64,000 nt of DNA from Parahalioglobus pacificus (GTDB lineage Bacteria; Pseudomonadota; Gammaproteobacteria; Pseudomonadales; Halieaceae), in NCBI RefSeq assembly GCF_014652275.1, contig NZ_BMYM01000002.1, positions 1-64,000 on the forward strand. Direction: 5' to 3'. How positions within the stretch are numbered: position 1 is the first letter of the stretch; each line of letters opens with the position of its first letter. The notes below the pieces were generated by a model that was not told the origin of the DNA, did no database searches, and worked only from the letters and a program-made list of their open reading frames with translations. The position numbers and the translations under genes are program-made. Positions 19,000-29,056 of the stretch are shown in pieces.

Positions 19000-20082
19000 T
19001 TAGAGGGGCGCGTCCAACGCGGCCCTGATCGCAGCGATAGCCATCGAGCGGCAATCGGTAAACCGATTGTTGGAGAAGCAAACCGACGCGAGCCCCGCAT
19101 CGGTGGCAACGATGCTGTGGCTCGAGGCGTCAATATCGTCGCCGGCAAACCAGACCACCGAGTGGCCATCGATATCGCCGTGCACCAGGCCCATGGCATC
19201 GTTATGTTTTTCATGACTGAATCGCCTCTGCGACAGCATCTGGGACCAAAATGCTTCACCGAAGGCGTCCTGCGTCAGTATCTCCCTCTGCCAGCGGGCC
19301 CAGTCGCTAAGGCTGGACATGACCCCGCTCCCACCAATATGTGACGAGTTTCTCCGCATCATAACAATTCCGTCGCCCGCTTGGGCCACTATGCCAACAT
19401 CTGACAAGGCAGCTAGCACCTCGGGCGTGCGCGGAAGTACGCCGTCGGCCCGCAGTGGGATGACTTCTGTTATGTCATCGTTCACCCGCGATGCGTGCAT
19501 CCCCAACGGCTCGAAAATACGGTTCTCTACGAAGTCAGAAAACGAAACATCGTACAGGGACTCAATCACCTTGGTGATGAGCATGTAATTGATGTTGCTG
19601 TACTGCCAAGCATCGCCAGGCTGAAACTGGAGCGCCTCTGCAGAGAGGCTGGTCGCAATCGCTTCGTCAATGGAGAAATAGTAGTGCGTGAACCAGGGCA
19701 TGCCGGACTGCCGTTCTAACGCATAGGGCTCTGTCAGCCCACTGGAGAAATAGATGAGGTGGGCAAGTGTTAGCCTGTCGCCATACTTTTTCGCTTCAGG
19801 CACAAAACGCGAGAGCGGCGCATCCAAACTCACCCGACCATCCTCGATCGCCATTACCAATGCCGCGGCAGTAACCTGGTTTGACAATGAAGCCACATGA
19901 AAGACCGTCTCCGCTGAGACGGGCATCCCAAGCTCCGGGTTCGCAATGCCTGACACTGACCGACTTATAATGCGCCCCCCGTCATCGATCACCTGCACCG
20001 CGTAGCCACCCACTGCCGGTTGGGCACGAACGTCGAGTGAAGTGCCCACACTTATCAGTAATACGAACATCAGTCTGATCAT
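19000..20082 (-). CDS. Secreted serine beta-lactamase-like protein with altered catalytic lysine
   Basis: Family of serine hydrolases related to class C beta-lactamases and esterases. The 360 residues from the ATG at 20082 (a GTG at 20094 is also possible) begin with a signal peptide (cleavage near VRAQ). The SxxK site reads S65-L-S-N68: the codon is AAC, so the general-base lysine is replaced by asparagine. The YxN motif is intact (Y161-S-N163). The C-terminal third-motif region (GHSVVWFAGDD) lacks the usual HxG/KTG. It may be a non-catalytic binding protein or use altered chemistry. It lies alone between convergent and same-strand neighbours. Confidence 0.8.
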   Translation of the reverse strand: MIRLMFVLLISVGTSLDVRAQPAVGGYAVQVIDDGGRIISRSVSGIANPELGMPVSAETVFHVASLSNQVTAAALVMAIEDGRVSLDAPLSRFVPEAKKYGDRLTLAHLIYFSSGLTEPYALERQSGMPWFTHYYFSIDEAIATSLSAEALQFQPGDAWQYSNINYMLITKVIESLYDVSFSDFVENRIFEPLGMHASRVNDDITEVIPLRADGVLPRTPEVLAALSDVGIVAQAGDGIVMMRRNSSHIGGSGVMSSLSDWARWQREILTQDAFGEAFWSQMLSQRRFSHEKHNDAMGLVHGDIDGHSVVWFAGDDIDASSHSIVATDAGLASVCFSNNRFTDCRSMAIAAIRAALDAPL

Positions 20083-20201
20083 GGAGAATTCCACTCTGTC
20101 ACAACAAGCACTGAAAAAACGGTGGTTAGCTTAACCAGAAACGAAGCGCTACGGACAATACTGTGGCGCAAGGCCCAGATTCGACCAACTATTGCCACTG
20201 T

Positions 20202-22592
20202 TTAAAACAATGTGATCTGTTGATCGGTCAGTGCAGCGAAGGATGTTCCGAGGAATGACAGAATGCCGTCAGCAACCGGTGCCAGCTGCTTGTCCCGGTA
20301 ATGCTGGTAATCCAGCGGGGACTGGCGCGCCAATACCGGCTCTGCGCCTGCCTGTGTAATGACATACTCCACCCAATCACCGCGTCGGGGACGCGCCAGC
20401 CCACGCTCCTCATACAGTCGGGCGGCCTGCACGTGGGGTGGCACATTTCGCTGGTAGTCCTGCAAGCGCCGACGCAGGCGCTTGCGATAGACCAGTAAAT
20501 CATCACACTCACCAGCAGAAAGCGACTGGGCAGTTTGCTTAACGTAGGACTCATAGGGTTGTTCGCGAAAGACGCGCTCGTAGAGCTCTTCCTGAAACTG
20601 CCGGGCAAGGCGAGTCCAGTCAGTGCGGACATTCTCCAGGCCCTTGAACACCGTTCGCAGCTCGCCGCCGGCCTCAACAATGCCCGCGTAACGCTTTTTA
20701 CTGCCTTTGTCAGAGCCACGCACAGTGGGCATAAGGAACCGCAGAAAATGGGTTTCGAATTCCAACTCAAGCGCCGATACCAGCCCAAACTCCGACGTCA
20801 ATCGCTCAGACCACCATTGATTGAGGTCGGCCTCCAGCGCTTTCCCAGCCGCTGCCGCCTGCTCGGCGTTGCTCGCAGTGTGAATCCACACAAACACTGA
20901 ATCTGTATCGCCATAGATGACCCTGTGACCCGCGCGCTCGATGTAATCCCGAGACTGCTGGAGTATCTCGTGGCCACGCAGTGTGATGGAACTGGCCAGG
21001 CGCGGATCAAAGAAGCGACATCCCGGCGAACCCAGCACGCCGTAAAACGAGTTCATGATGATTTTTATCGCCTGCGACAGGGCCTGATTGCCCGAGGCCT
21101 TCGCCTCATCGCGCAGTTGCCACAAGCGCTCGATCAGACCAGGCAGAATGTGACCTTCACGCGCAAAGCGGCCGCCGCGAAACCCCGGCACTGTTTGTTT
21201 CGGGTCGGCAGCCGGATTCACCCCCAACGCCAGGCCCAGAGGGTCGATATGGAAACTGCGGATGATGCTGGGGTACAAGCTCTTAAAGTCCAGCACCAGT
21301 ACGTGACTGTAGATACCCGGCTGCGAATCCAGCACAAAGCCACCGGGGCTGTCCGGCGGTTCAGCCGGCGCATTAGGTGCAACAAACCCCGCGCGATGCA
21401 GTCTCGGCAGATACAGGTTGTCGAATGCGGCGACAGATGCGCCCAATCGGTCGATATTCAATCCCGTCATGGTGCTGCGGGCGATCGCAAAGGCCAGCAA
21501 GCCCTCGCGCTGGAATATCTCGGAGACCAAAAGGCAATCTTTCAGGTTGTACCGCGCCAACGCCGGCTTGTCTGACACGAACAACTCAGCGATCTCCTCG
21601 CCGCGGCCGCTGCCGTGCAGTAATTTGCTGTCCCCCAGTATCTCGCCGGCCACGTGGTTGAGAGAAAAGCTTTCGAACCGATAAAAGGCCGCTCGCAGCA
21701 ATTCAATACCATCCAGCACGACACGCCCAGACAGTCGTGCAGCGCGACGCTCGCCGTCCTCATCCAGGCTGCGCCAATACACTTCTGAGCCTAATCGGCC
21801 CATCTTCAGTGCTATACCCTCGGCCTCAGCCACACGCTGTAGGTACCAGAGGTCAAAGTTCACGACATTCCAGCCAATAATGACGTCGGGGTCCGACTCG
21901 GCAAGCCAGTCGAGAAAACGCGTCAATAGCGCACGCTGATCGGGAAAGTACTCGATCCAATCCTCGTCCTGGTGACACTCGTTACCAACCATAAACACGC
22001 GGCGCTGTTCTTCCCCTGACCCCCACGAGTGCACACCGATGGAAAAGAGTGACAACTCGTGCATGGCCGTTTCTATGTCCAAGGAGAGCACACGAAATTC
22101 CGGCTGGTAGCTGCCAGCACGTATCTGGCAGGGCGAGGCGGGCAAGCCTTGCGCGGTCCAGTCGCCGTGTATTTCAGCACTCCCAGAGATAAACCGCTCC
22201 ATCAGGTACCGGTCTGCCGGATTGATATCGGCTTCCAGGCATTCAATGTTGCGATCGGCCAGCCTATCGCTGAGTTGCCGGGCAGCTTTGTGCGAGGGGC
22301 TGTAGACGGCGGTCACCGGTTGACCGTCAAAGGACGTGAGCGGCAACGGGCGTAGCTCCAGTTGCCGATTACTCACCACTAGAGGTTTAGCGGCCTCCTG
22401 ATCGCTTTGGCGCAGGAAGAACACACTTCGCGCCCCAGGGATGCGCACCAAGCGGGCGCCTTCCGGTGTGGCGAACCAATACTCCAGCTGCACACCTTCG
22501 CCCGTGTCAGCCCAGCTTCGAGTCAACAAAAAGCCTTGAATTGTTCTGGTTCCCAAGCGGTTAAACCTCGCCACACTACCCTTAGCGTCCAC
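20202..22592 (-). CDS. polB: DNA polymerase II (family B)
   Basis: Translesion and repair polymerase with 3'-5' proofreading. The 796 residues match E. coli Pol II length. The exonuclease motif SLDIETA and the second exonuclease motif GWNVVNFDLWYL lie in the N-terminal half. The polymerase motifs are DFKSLYPSIIRSF (motif A), KIIMNSFYGVLG (motif B) and YGDTDSVFV (motif C). The start is a GTG at 22592; a GTG at 22574 preceded by AAGGG is an alternative. I see no LexA-type box (CTGT-N8-ACAG) upstream, so SOS control is not supported here. Confidence 0.95.
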   Translation of the reverse strand: MDAKGSVARFNRLGTRTIQGFLLTRSWADTGEGVQLEYWFATPEGARLVRIPGARSVFFLRQSDQEAAKPLVVSNRQLELRPLPLTSFDGQPVTAVYSPSHKAARQLSDRLADRNIECLEADINPADRYLMERFISGSAEIHGDWTAQGLPASPCQIRAGSYQPEFRVLSLDIETAMHELSLFSIGVHSWGSGEEQRRVFMVGNECHQDEDWIEYFPDQRALLTRFLDWLAESDPDVIIGWNVVNFDLWYLQRVAEAEGIALKMGRLGSEVYWRSLDEDGERRAARLSGRVVLDGIELLRAAFYRFESFSLNHVAGEILGDSKLLHGSGRGEEIAELFVSDKPALARYNLKDCLLVSEIFQREGLLAFAIARSTMTGLNIDRLGASVAAFDNLYLPRLHRAGFVAPNAPAEPPDSPGGFVLDSQPGIYSHVLVLDFKSLYPSIIRSFHIDPLGLALGVNPAADPKQTVPGFRGGRFAREGHILPGLIERLWQLRDEAKASGNQALSQAIKIIMNSFYGVLGSPGCRFFDPRLASSITLRGHEILQQSRDYIERAGHRVIYGDTDSVFVWIHTASNAEQAAAAGKALEADLNQWWSERLTSEFGLVSALELEFETHFLRFLMPTVRGSDKGSKKRYAGIVEAGGELRTVFKGLENVRTDWTRLARQFQEELYERVFREQPYESYVKQTAQSLSAGECDDLLVYRKRLRRRLQDYQRNVPPHVQAARLYEERGLARPRRGDWVEYVITQAGAEPVLARQSPLDYQHYRDKQLAPVADGILSFLGTSFAALTDQQITLF

Positions 22593-22676
22593 GGTGGCTT
22601 AAGCTTGTGGGCTGTCGCCCCGGGCTGCAACCGGTGCAGTCAGGGTACTCACGGCAACCGCCACAAGGATGAATCC

Positions 22677-23024
22677 ATGAATAAGCCTGTCATCAAACCC
22701 GATCCGCTTTACCAGTTGCTGCGCAACGAAGATGTCCAGGCCTTCAACGCACAACGCGACACACTGGACACCAGTGAGCTGCAGAGTGGCGACTATCGCG
22801 GGCGTGATCTGCGCACTATGAACGCGGATGGGCTGGATTTCAGTAATGCCTACTTCCGTAATTCAGATCTGTCCGGTATCGATTTCCGCAACACCAACCT
22901 CGAGGGTGCCAGCCTGATGGATGCCAAACTCTCGGGTTGCTACTTCCCCGCCGAGATCAGCGCTGAAGAAATTCGCCTGTCCTTGGATACCGGGACGCGC
23001 CTGCGTTACGACAGGCGCAAATAA
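22677..23024 (+). CDS. Small pentapeptide-repeat protein
   Basis: The ATG at 22677, preceded by AAGGA, gives 115 residues. The N-terminal 40 residues are helical and charged. The middle, about residues 45-85, consists of pentapeptide repeats of the A(D/N)LXX type (DLRTMNADGLDFSNAYFRN, then SDLSGIDFRNTNLEGASL) that form a right-handed quadrilateral beta-helix. The C-terminus (AEISAEEIRLSLDTGTRLR) resembles the end of small cytosolic pentapeptide proteins. Function is unknown. It is divergent from polB and convergent with the DUF2333-like gene (4 bp between stops). Confidence 0.8.
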   Translation: MNKPVIKPDPLYQLLRNEDVQAFNAQRDTLDTSELQSGDYRGRDLRTMNADGLDFSNAYFRNSDLSGIDFRNTNLEGASLMDAKLSGCYFPAEISAEEIRLSLDTGTRLRYDRRK

Positions 23025-23028
23025 CGCC

Positions 23029-24084
23029 CTAGCCCTGTGCAAGCAGGTCGCGTAAATCGATAATCGCGGCGTTCGCCCGGCTGATATACGACGCCATCAC
23101 CAATGAGTGGTTCGCCAGAAAGCCGAACCCGGTTCCGTTGAGGATCATCGGACTCCACACCGTTTCCTGAGTGGCTTCCAGCTCGCGAATGATTTGCTGC
23201 AGGCTGACCGTGGCATTCTTCTTTTCCAGAACGTCCGCAAAGTCCACTTCCGCTGCCTTCAGAAAGTGAATCAGCGCCCACGATGCACCGCGCGCCTCAA
23301 AGAACACATCATCGATTTCATTCCAGGGGGTTTTCACGATCATATCCCCCGGAGTGCCTGTGGACTGCGACGCCACCGAATCGCCTGCCAGGTCGGTGTT
23401 GATCCGTCGCTGGCCTACGCTGGCGGTGAGTCGTTGAGACAGACTGCCAAGGCGCGTATCCACGATCGTCAACCAATAACGCAGGTTGTCGGCACGGGCA
23501 TAGAATTGCCCATCGGTAACGCCCGGATCCGACACGCGGTGGAAATAGCTGCGGGTGTACGCCAGCCCGGCCTTATACTCCGACTCCGTCGCTGGCAACA
23601 TCCAGCTATCGGATTGAAAGTTGAAGCGTGGCTCGGCCAGCGCCAGATCTTTGTCCTCTGTTGACTGTGACTGGGAGCGGCTGAATACCTCGCGCAGAGC
23701 ACGCGCCAAATCACGGGATTGAATCAGGGCGCCGTATTCCCAGTTAGGGATGTTATCCAGCCACAGCCCCGGCGGAAAAATATCGTTATGAAGATAGCCA
23801 CCCGGCTTTTCGAGCAGGGTATCCATGACGCCCATCAGGGCAGCGGTGGTAACAGAGCCCGTGACCAGCTGCCCGTTTTCTTCCGACGCATAGAGCGATG
23901 CGCGCTCGCGAACGTCGAAGGGTTCTGGCGCCATACTCCAGTAGATGCCAACCCCGACACATATCAACAAATAAAGAGCGAGCAGCCCGCCCAACCAGCG
24001 CAATATACCGCCGCCGGGCATGTAATCGTCGCTGAAATCGCGGATCTTTTCGAAAAAGCTGGAACGTGGAGCGGGATTATTCAT
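23029..24084 (-). CDS. DUF2333-family inner-membrane protein
   Basis: This 351-residue protein has an N-terminal membrane helix (about residues 26-50, WLGGLLALYLLICVGVGIYW) followed by a large helical, presumably periplasmic domain. GGYLHNDIFPPGLWLDNIPNWEYGAL (in parts) and the surrounding pattern match DUF2333 proteins as I remember them. No catalytic motif is visible. Its start is 26 bp after the stop of the PCu(A)C gene upstream, so co-transcription is possible. Function is unknown. Confidence 0.75.
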   Translation of the reverse strand: MNNPAPRSSFFEKIRDFSDDYMPGGGILRWLGGLLALYLLICVGVGIYWSMAPEPFDVRERASLYASEENGQLVTGSVTTAALMGVMDTLLEKPGGYLHNDIFPPGLWLDNIPNWEYGALIQSRDLARALREVFSRSQSQSTEDKDLALAEPRFNFQSDSWMLPATESEYKAGLAYTRSYFHRVSDPGVTDGQFYARADNLRYWLTIVDTRLGSLSQRLTASVGQRRINTDLAGDSVASQSTGTPGDMIVKTPWNEIDDVFFEARGASWALIHFLKAAEVDFADVLEKKNATVSLQQIIRELEATQETVWSPMILNGTGFGFLANHSLVMASYISRANAAIIDLRDLLAQG

Positions 24085-24110
24085 GAGATACCGTATCGCA
24101 GTTCGTTCAA

Positions 24111-24563
24111 TTAATGGTGATGGTGGCCGCCCTTGTCGTCACGGCGCACCTGGGCAGCGGTGCAAGCAGTGTCACCACCTTTAGTCGTGAGGCAAATCTG
24201 CACCTCTTCACCGTCTACTGGCATGCGCTCCAACCCCATCAGCATGAGATGATCTCCACCCGGCGCAAGGGATACTTCGCCACCGGCAGGGACCCGGAGC
24301 TCCGGCACAGGCTGCATGCGCATGTAGCCATCTACTTCTTTTGTCGTGTGGATTTCTACCTTGCTGGCAACGGGACTGGCGCCGCCTGTCAGCACAATTG
24401 GCGAGTCTGATGTATTGCTCACTGTTACGTAACCCGCAGTCACCTTTTGCACCGGGGGCAACGCGCGCACCCAAGCATCAGAAAGAGTGAGAGAGTCCGC
24501 CAAAGCCTGGGCGCTAATCACAGCCAGTCCATATGCGACGATAGAGCGAGAAAATTTTGGCAT
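24111..24563 (-). CDS. Periplasmic copper chaperone PCu(A)C
   Basis: Copper(I)-binding protein that delivers copper to cytochrome oxidase. The 150 residues start with a signal peptide (cleavage after ALA). The family signature H(M)X10MX21HXM is visible as IHTTKEVDGYMRM, then GGDHLMLMGL. The C-terminus carries a run of four histidines (KGGHHHH), a likely extra metal-binding tail. An RBS GAGGT precedes the ATG. It is divergent from dsbD, which supplies periplasmic reductant; a shared role in copper-site thiol reduction is plausible but inferred. Confidence 0.93.
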   Translation of the reverse strand: MPKFSRSIVAYGLAVISAQALADSLTLSDAWVRALPPVQKVTAGYVTVSNTSDSPIVLTGGASPVASKVEIHTTKEVDGYMRMQPVPELRVPAGGEVSLAPGGDHLMLMGLERMPVDGEEVQICLTTKGGDTACTAAQVRRDDKGGHHHH

Positions 24564-24682
24564 CTTTACCTCTTAACGGCGTAGAACCTGACGTGGCCTG
24601 AAACTTTAACGGCGCAATTGAATCTATCACAGTATCACGGACAGACTCGCTCCCTCACTATAGCAGCGGGCTGTTCACGCTT

Positions 24683-24711
24683 TTGGGTGCAGCAATCAGC
24701 GCAGGTATAAT
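24683..24711 (+). promoter_or_regulatory. dsbD promoter
   Basis: TTGGGT (24683-24688), a 17-bp spacer and a perfect TATAAT (24706-24711) lie 34 bp before the dsbD ATG. A GC-rich stretch follows the -10. Confidence 0.65.
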
Positions 24712-24745
24712 GCGCGCCCCGCGCCATTGACCACTCGGAGACCCC

Positions 24746-26509
24746 ATGCGCGCATTTTTGGCCATTCTGCTGCTACTGCTCAGCCCGACACTGTCTGCCC
24801 AGACCGGCACCAGTCTGGGTGCGGGGTCGGCAACCGACCCATTCGGCGCTGCGTTGAGCGGCCCCGAGTTCCTGCCCGTCGAGGAGGCGTATCAGGTGGC
24901 CGTGGATGTGCAGGAAGACGGCGCCTTGCGCATTTACTGGCAGATCGAGCCCGAGTACTACCTCTACCAACACCAGTTTAAGTTTGAGCTGAGTGACGCC
25001 AGCGGCGACATTCCACTAGAGGTTGCATTGCCCACTGCCCTGGAGCGCGTGGACGAGTTCTTTGGCGAAGTGCGCGTGTACTACGGCAGTGCTGATATCA
25101 CCGCAGTGCCCCAGCGAGCGCCCGAGGCGGCCACGCTGCGAATGACATCTCAGGGCTGTGCCGATGCGGGCTTGTGCTACCCGCCGCGTAGCCAGCAGTT
25201 TGCTGTGGACTTCAACGATGGCAGCGCTAGTGAGGAAGTACCCACTAACAACAAAGGCGCCGCCAACACTGAACCTGCAGCGACAGAGTTTGCCGGCGCC
25301 GGCACTTTGGCGTACATGATGGTACTGGCCTTCCTGGGCGGCATCATTCTCAATTTAATGCCCTGCGTGTTCCCCGTGCTTTCGCTGAAAGTATTAAGTT
25401 TTACCAGCGGGAATGACGCGCACGCCTCGCGCCACGCCTGGGTATACGGGGCAGGAGTTGTGGTCAGTTTTGTCGCAGTGGCTGCAGTCCTGATTGCGCT
25501 ACAGCAAGCCGGCAATGCCATAGGCTGGGGCTTTCAGTTACAGAGCCCCGGCTTTGTGATTGCACTGGCCTATCTGTTCATTGCCATGGGATTGTCGCTA
25601 TCCGGCGTGGTGCAGTTTGGCGGCAACCTGATGAACCTGGGAGGCGATCTCGCCGCCAAAGAGGGCGATGCAGGCAGTTTCTTCACCGGCGTGCTGGCAG
25701 TGGTCGTTGCCAGCCCCTGCACGGCGCCCTTCATGGGAACAGCACTGGGGTTTGCCCTGACGCAACCCGCCGCGGTGGGCCTGACCGTATTCGCGGCATT
25801 GGGCGCAGGAATGGCGGCACCCATGGTGCTGCTGGCACACAGCGCTCTTGCCCGGCGTTTGATGCCCAAACCCGGCGCGTGGATGGAAACACTCAAGGAA
25901 GTGCTGGCCTTCCCCCTGTATGCCACTGCTCTGTGGTTATTCTGGGTGGCCGGACGCCAAACCGGCGTAGACACGATGACAGTAGCCATCGGCGGGGCAC
26001 TGGTGCTGACGTTGGGTCTCTGGCTATGGCACCGGGGACGCTGGCAGCAAGTGGTGTCGATTGCATTGGTGGCTCTGGCCATTGCCATGGGTAGTTGGCG
26101 CTCACCAAACCCGGGCAGTTCGGGCTCATCCATTGAGGGTACGGTGGCGTGGTCAGAGCAAGCACTGCGCGACTACCGCAATAGCGGCCAGCCGGTTTTC
26201 GTGGATGTCACCGCGGATTGGTGCATCACCTGCATCGCTAATGAGCAGGCTGTGCTGTTCACCGAGGACATGCGAGCCGCCTTCGAAGCCCACGGCGTTA
26301 CCTACATGGTGGCAGACTGGACGAACTACGACGCCGACATCGCAAGATTTATCGAGAGCCACGGTCGCAGCGGTATCCCCCTGTACCTGATGTACTCCAG
26401 CAACCCTGATCAGCCACCCCTCCTCTTACCCCAAATACTGAGCTCAGCGGTGGTTTTGGAGGCTCTGGAGGCTGTTTCGGTCAGTTCCGAGGTGGTCGCT
26501 GCAAACTAG
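24746..26509 (+). CDS. dsbD: Thiol:disulfide interchange protein DsbD
   Basis: Transfers electrons from cytoplasmic thioredoxin across the inner membrane to periplasmic thiol reductases. The 587 residues have a signal peptide (MRAFLAILLLLLSPTLSAQ). The N-terminal immunoglobulin-like domain has its cysteine pair in SQGCADAGLCYPP. An eight-helix core follows, with cysteines in NLMPCVFPV and ASPCTAPFMG. The C-terminal thioredoxin-like domain has its CxxC at C493-I-T-C496 (DWCITC). All six functional cysteines are present, so the protein looks complete. Confidence 0.95.
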   Translation: MRAFLAILLLLLSPTLSAQTGTSLGAGSATDPFGAALSGPEFLPVEEAYQVAVDVQEDGALRIYWQIEPEYYLYQHQFKFELSDASGDIPLEVALPTALERVDEFFGEVRVYYGSADITAVPQRAPEAATLRMTSQGCADAGLCYPPRSQQFAVDFNDGSASEEVPTNNKGAANTEPAATEFAGAGTLAYMMVLAFLGGIILNLMPCVFPVLSLKVLSFTSGNDAHASRHAWVYGAGVVVSFVAVAAVLIALQQAGNAIGWGFQLQSPGFVIALAYLFIAMGLSLSGVVQFGGNLMNLGGDLAAKEGDAGSFFTGVLAVVVASPCTAPFMGTALGFALTQPAAVGLTVFAALGAGMAAPMVLLAHSALARRLMPKPGAWMETLKEVLAFPLYATALWLFWVAGRQTGVDTMTVAIGGALVLTLGLWLWHRGRWQQVVSIALVALAIAMGSWRSPNPGSSGSSIEGTVAWSEQALRDYRNSGQPVFVDVTADWCITCIANEQAVLFTEDMRAAFEAHGVTYMVADWTNYDADIARFIESHGRSGIPLYLMYSSNPDQPPLLLPQILSSAVVLEALEAVSVSSEVVAAN

Positions 26510-26726
26510 GGCTGTTTCGAAGCAAGATCGATACATTTAGCGGCTGATGCAACATCGACTGCGATCGCGCTTAGAAAAAGGCGCAAACGTCTAAAAACGT
26601 CCGATCTTCTGCAAATCGGCTGCGAAATGCAGCCAAAATCCAAAAATTCACATTCCGCCTAGACAGGCACTATTTTATGGTCCACACTTCGCGCAGATAA
26701 TAACCAATACACCGTCGGCGACTCCC
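26510..26726. other. Intergenic region between dsbD and aroQ with a hairpin
   Basis: It contains a perfect hairpin GGCTGC-GAAAT-GCAGCC (26618-26634) and an overlapping alternative stem CCGAT...ATCGG. Neither is followed by a T-run on the plus strand, so these are not convincing terminators. I see no strong sigma70 promoter for aroQ; AGATAATA near 26695 is a weak -10 candidate. Confidence 0.4.
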
Positions 26727-27167
26727 ATGGCATCAATCCTCGTTTTGCATGGCCCTAACCTGAACCTGCTCGGTGAACGCGAGCCCGAGGTTTACGGCCA
26801 TACCACGCTGCACGACATCAATGCACGGCTGGAAGAGATTGCCCGCGAGCGCGGTCACCACCTGCTGAGCATGCAAAGTAATGCCGAGTACGAACTGGTC
26901 GAGCGTGTGCAGGATGCGCGCCACGAGGGTGTCAATTTCATCCTGATAAACCCGGCCGCCTTTACGCACACGAGTGTTGCCTTGCGTGATGCCCTGGCTG
27001 CCGTTGCCATTCCGTTTATCGAAATACACCTGTCCAACGTGCATGCGCGGGAAGAGTTCCGCCAGCACTCGTTCTTTTCTGACCTGGCCGTGGGCGTGAT
27101 CTGCGGGCTGGGTGCGCAGGGCTACGAGTTGGGCCTGCAAGCCGCCATCAACCAACTGGACCAGTGA
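26727..27167 (+). CDS. aroQ: 3-dehydroquinate dehydratase, type II
   Basis: Third step of the shikimate pathway. The 146 residues match the small dodecameric type II enzyme. [16 protein letters not shown] contains the flexible-loop Arg and the catalytic Tyr. [17 protein letters not shown] and [15 protein letters not shown] supply the substrate-binding Asn and catalytic His. It is followed at 24 bp by accB and then accC, the classic aroQ-accB-accC arrangement. Confidence 0.97.
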   Translation: MASILVLHGPNLNLLGEREPEVYGHTTLHDINARLEEIARERGHHLLSMQSNAEYELVERVQDARHEGVNFILINPAAFTHTSVALRDALAAVAIPFIEIHLSNVHAREEFRQHSFFSDLAVGVICGLGAQGYELGLQAAINQLDQ

Positions 27168-27191
27168 TCCGCACTCACTGAGGAAACGCAC

Positions 27192-27674
27192 ATGGATATT
27201 CGCAAGGTCAAGAAACTGATCGAACTGTTGGAAGAATCCAACATCGACGAAATCGAGATCAAAGAGGGTGAGGAGGCTGTCCGTATCAGCCGCAACAGTG
27301 GTGCCAGCCAAGCGCTACCTGGCTACGTTCCGCAGCCCATGGCAGCACCGATGCCCGCGCCAGTTGCACCCGCACCGGCGGTAGCCGCACCCGCTGCACC
27401 AGCCCCTGCGGCTGATGCGGCGCCCGCGCCAGCCACATCTGGCCACCAGGTACGCTCGCCCATGGTTGGCACCTTTTACCGTGCGCCCTCCCCCAGCGCC
27501 CCGTCCTTTGTTGAAGTTGGCCAGACGGTCAAGGTTGGTGATGTTTTGTGCATCGTTGAAGCCATGAAGATGATGAATCAGATCGAAGCCGATAAGGCTG
27601 GCACCGTCGAGGCGATTCTGGTGGAAAACGGCGAACCGGTGGAGTTTGACCAACCACTGGTCAGCATCGTTTAA
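27192..27674 (+). CDS. accB: Biotin carboxyl carrier protein of acetyl-CoA carboxylase
   Basis: Carries the biotin that shuttles CO2 in the first step of fatty-acid synthesis. The 160 residues consist of a helical N-terminus, a long Ala/Pro linker (about residues 43-85) and a biotinyl domain. The biotinylated lysine is K126 in [16 protein letters not shown] lies upstream of the ATG as RBS. It is followed at 30 bp by accC. Confidence 0.97.
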   Translation: MDIRKVKKLIELLEESNIDEIEIKEGEEAVRISRNSGASQALPGYVPQPMAAPMPAPVAPAPAVAAPAAPAPAADAAPAPATSGHQVRSPMVGTFYRAPSPSAPSFVEVGQTVKVGDVLCIVEAMKMMNQIEADKAGTVEAILVENGEPVEFDQPLVSIV

Positions 27675-27704
27675 CGACTAGCCCGACAGCCCGGAGATTC
27701 GCCA

Positions 27705-29051
27705 ATGCCTATGCTAGAGAAGGTGCTCATCGCCAATCGCGGTGAGATAGCACTGCGTATTCTGCGCGCCTGTAAAGAAATGGGAATTGCCACGGTGGCA
27801 GTTCACTCGAAACCTGATGAGGCGCTGATGCACGTCAAGATGGCGGATGAGTCTGTGTGCATTGGCCCAGCGCCGTCCACGGAGAGCTATCTGAATGTGC
27901 CGGCAATTATCAGCGCGGCGGAGGTGACCAATGCCAAGGGAATCCATCCTGGCTACGGATTCCTGGCCGAGAACGCCGATTTTGCCGACCAAGTCGAAAA
28001 AAGCGGATTCACTTTTATCGGCCCGACGGCGGATACCATTCGACTGATGGGCGACAAGGTATCAGCCATTGATGCCATGAAAAAAGCGGGCGTGCCCACA
28101 GTACCTGGCTCCGACGGCCCACTCACTGACGACAACGAACGCACGCTGGAAATCGCCAGGCGCATCGGATTCCCGGTGATCGTCAAAGCAGCAGCAGGTG
28201 GTGGCGGACGCGGTATGCGCGTGGTTCACAACGAAGCGGCACTAATCAATTCTGTTCAGGTTACCCAGAGCGAGGCGGCGGCAGCCTTCGGCTCGGACGT
28301 CGTATACCTGGAGAAATTTCTGCAAAAGCCCCGGCACGTGGAGATTCAGGTTATCGCCGATGGCCAGGGCAACGCCATTCATCTGGGTGATCGTGACTGC
28401 TCGCTGCAGCGCAGACACCAGAAGGTATTGGAAGAAGCGCCGGCGCCGGATATCGACGAACACCTGCGCCAACAGGTCGCAGAGGCGTGCGTCAGCGCCT
28501 GCGTTGAGATCGGCTATCGCGGTGCGGGTACCTTCGAGTTCCTGTATGAAGACGGCGGCTTCTACTTCATCGAGATGAACACCCGGGTACAGGTGGAACA
28601 TCCGGTGACCGAACTGATTACCGGCATTGATATCGTGAAGGAACAGCTGCGCATTGCCAGTGGTATGCCGCTGTCATTTGCACAGGATGACGTGACCTTC
28701 ACGGGGCATGCCTTTGAGTGCCGGATTAACGCCGAGGATCCGCAGAACTTCCTGCCCTCACCCGGCAAAGTGACGACCTTTCACGCCCCCGGAGGACCGG
28801 GCATACGCGTGGACTCGCACCTGTACGACGGGTACAGCGTCCCGCCCTTTTACGACAGCCTGATCGCCAAGGTGATTAGTCACGGGGAAACCCGCGAGGT
28901 CGCGCTGGCACGGATGCGACAAGCGCTGGATGAATTGATTGTCGAAGGCATACGCACCAATACCCCATTGCACCGTGAACTGGTTATCGATCGTGCCTTC
29001 CAGGCGGGCGGAGTCAGCATTCACTACCTCGAAAGCAAACTGGAAGACTAG
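27705..29051 (+). CDS. accC: Biotin carboxylase subunit of acetyl-CoA carboxylase
   Basis: ATP-grasp enzyme that carboxylates the biotin on AccB. The 448 residues match family length. Motifs are [20 protein letters not shown], the glycine-rich ATP loop [29 protein letters not shown], and the metal/catalytic segment [17 protein letters not shown] second in-frame ATG at 27711 is possible; GGAG upstream fits the first. prmA begins 5 bp after the stop and is likely part of the same transcript. Confidence 0.98.
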   Translation: MPMLEKVLIANRGEIALRILRACKEMGIATVAVHSKPDEALMHVKMADESVCIGPAPSTESYLNVPAIISAAEVTNAKGIHPGYGFLAENADFADQVEKSGFTFIGPTADTIRLMGDKVSAIDAMKKAGVPTVPGSDGPLTDDNERTLEIARRIGFPVIVKAAAGGGGRGMRVVHNEAALINSVQVTQSEAAAAFGSDVVYLEKFLQKPRHVEIQVIADGQGNAIHLGDRDCSLQRRHQKVLEEAPAPDIDEHLRQQVAEACVSACVEIGYRGAGTFEFLYEDGGFYFIEMNTRVQVEHPVTELITGIDIVKEQLRIASGMPLSFAQDDVTFTGHAFECRINAEDPQNFLPSPGKVTTFHAPGGPGIRVDSHLYDGYSVPPFYDSLIAKVISHGETREVALARMRQALDELIVEGIRTNTPLHRELVIDRAFQAGGVSIHYLESKLED

Positions 29052-29056
29052 CGTTC

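Noticed and set aside
22593-22676. LexA (SOS) box between polB and the pentapeptide gene
   Set aside because: No CTGT-N8-ACAG-like palindrome is present in the interval.
26618-26634. Rho-independent terminator after dsbD
   Set aside because: The hairpin is perfect but followed by AAAAT on the plus strand, not a T-run.
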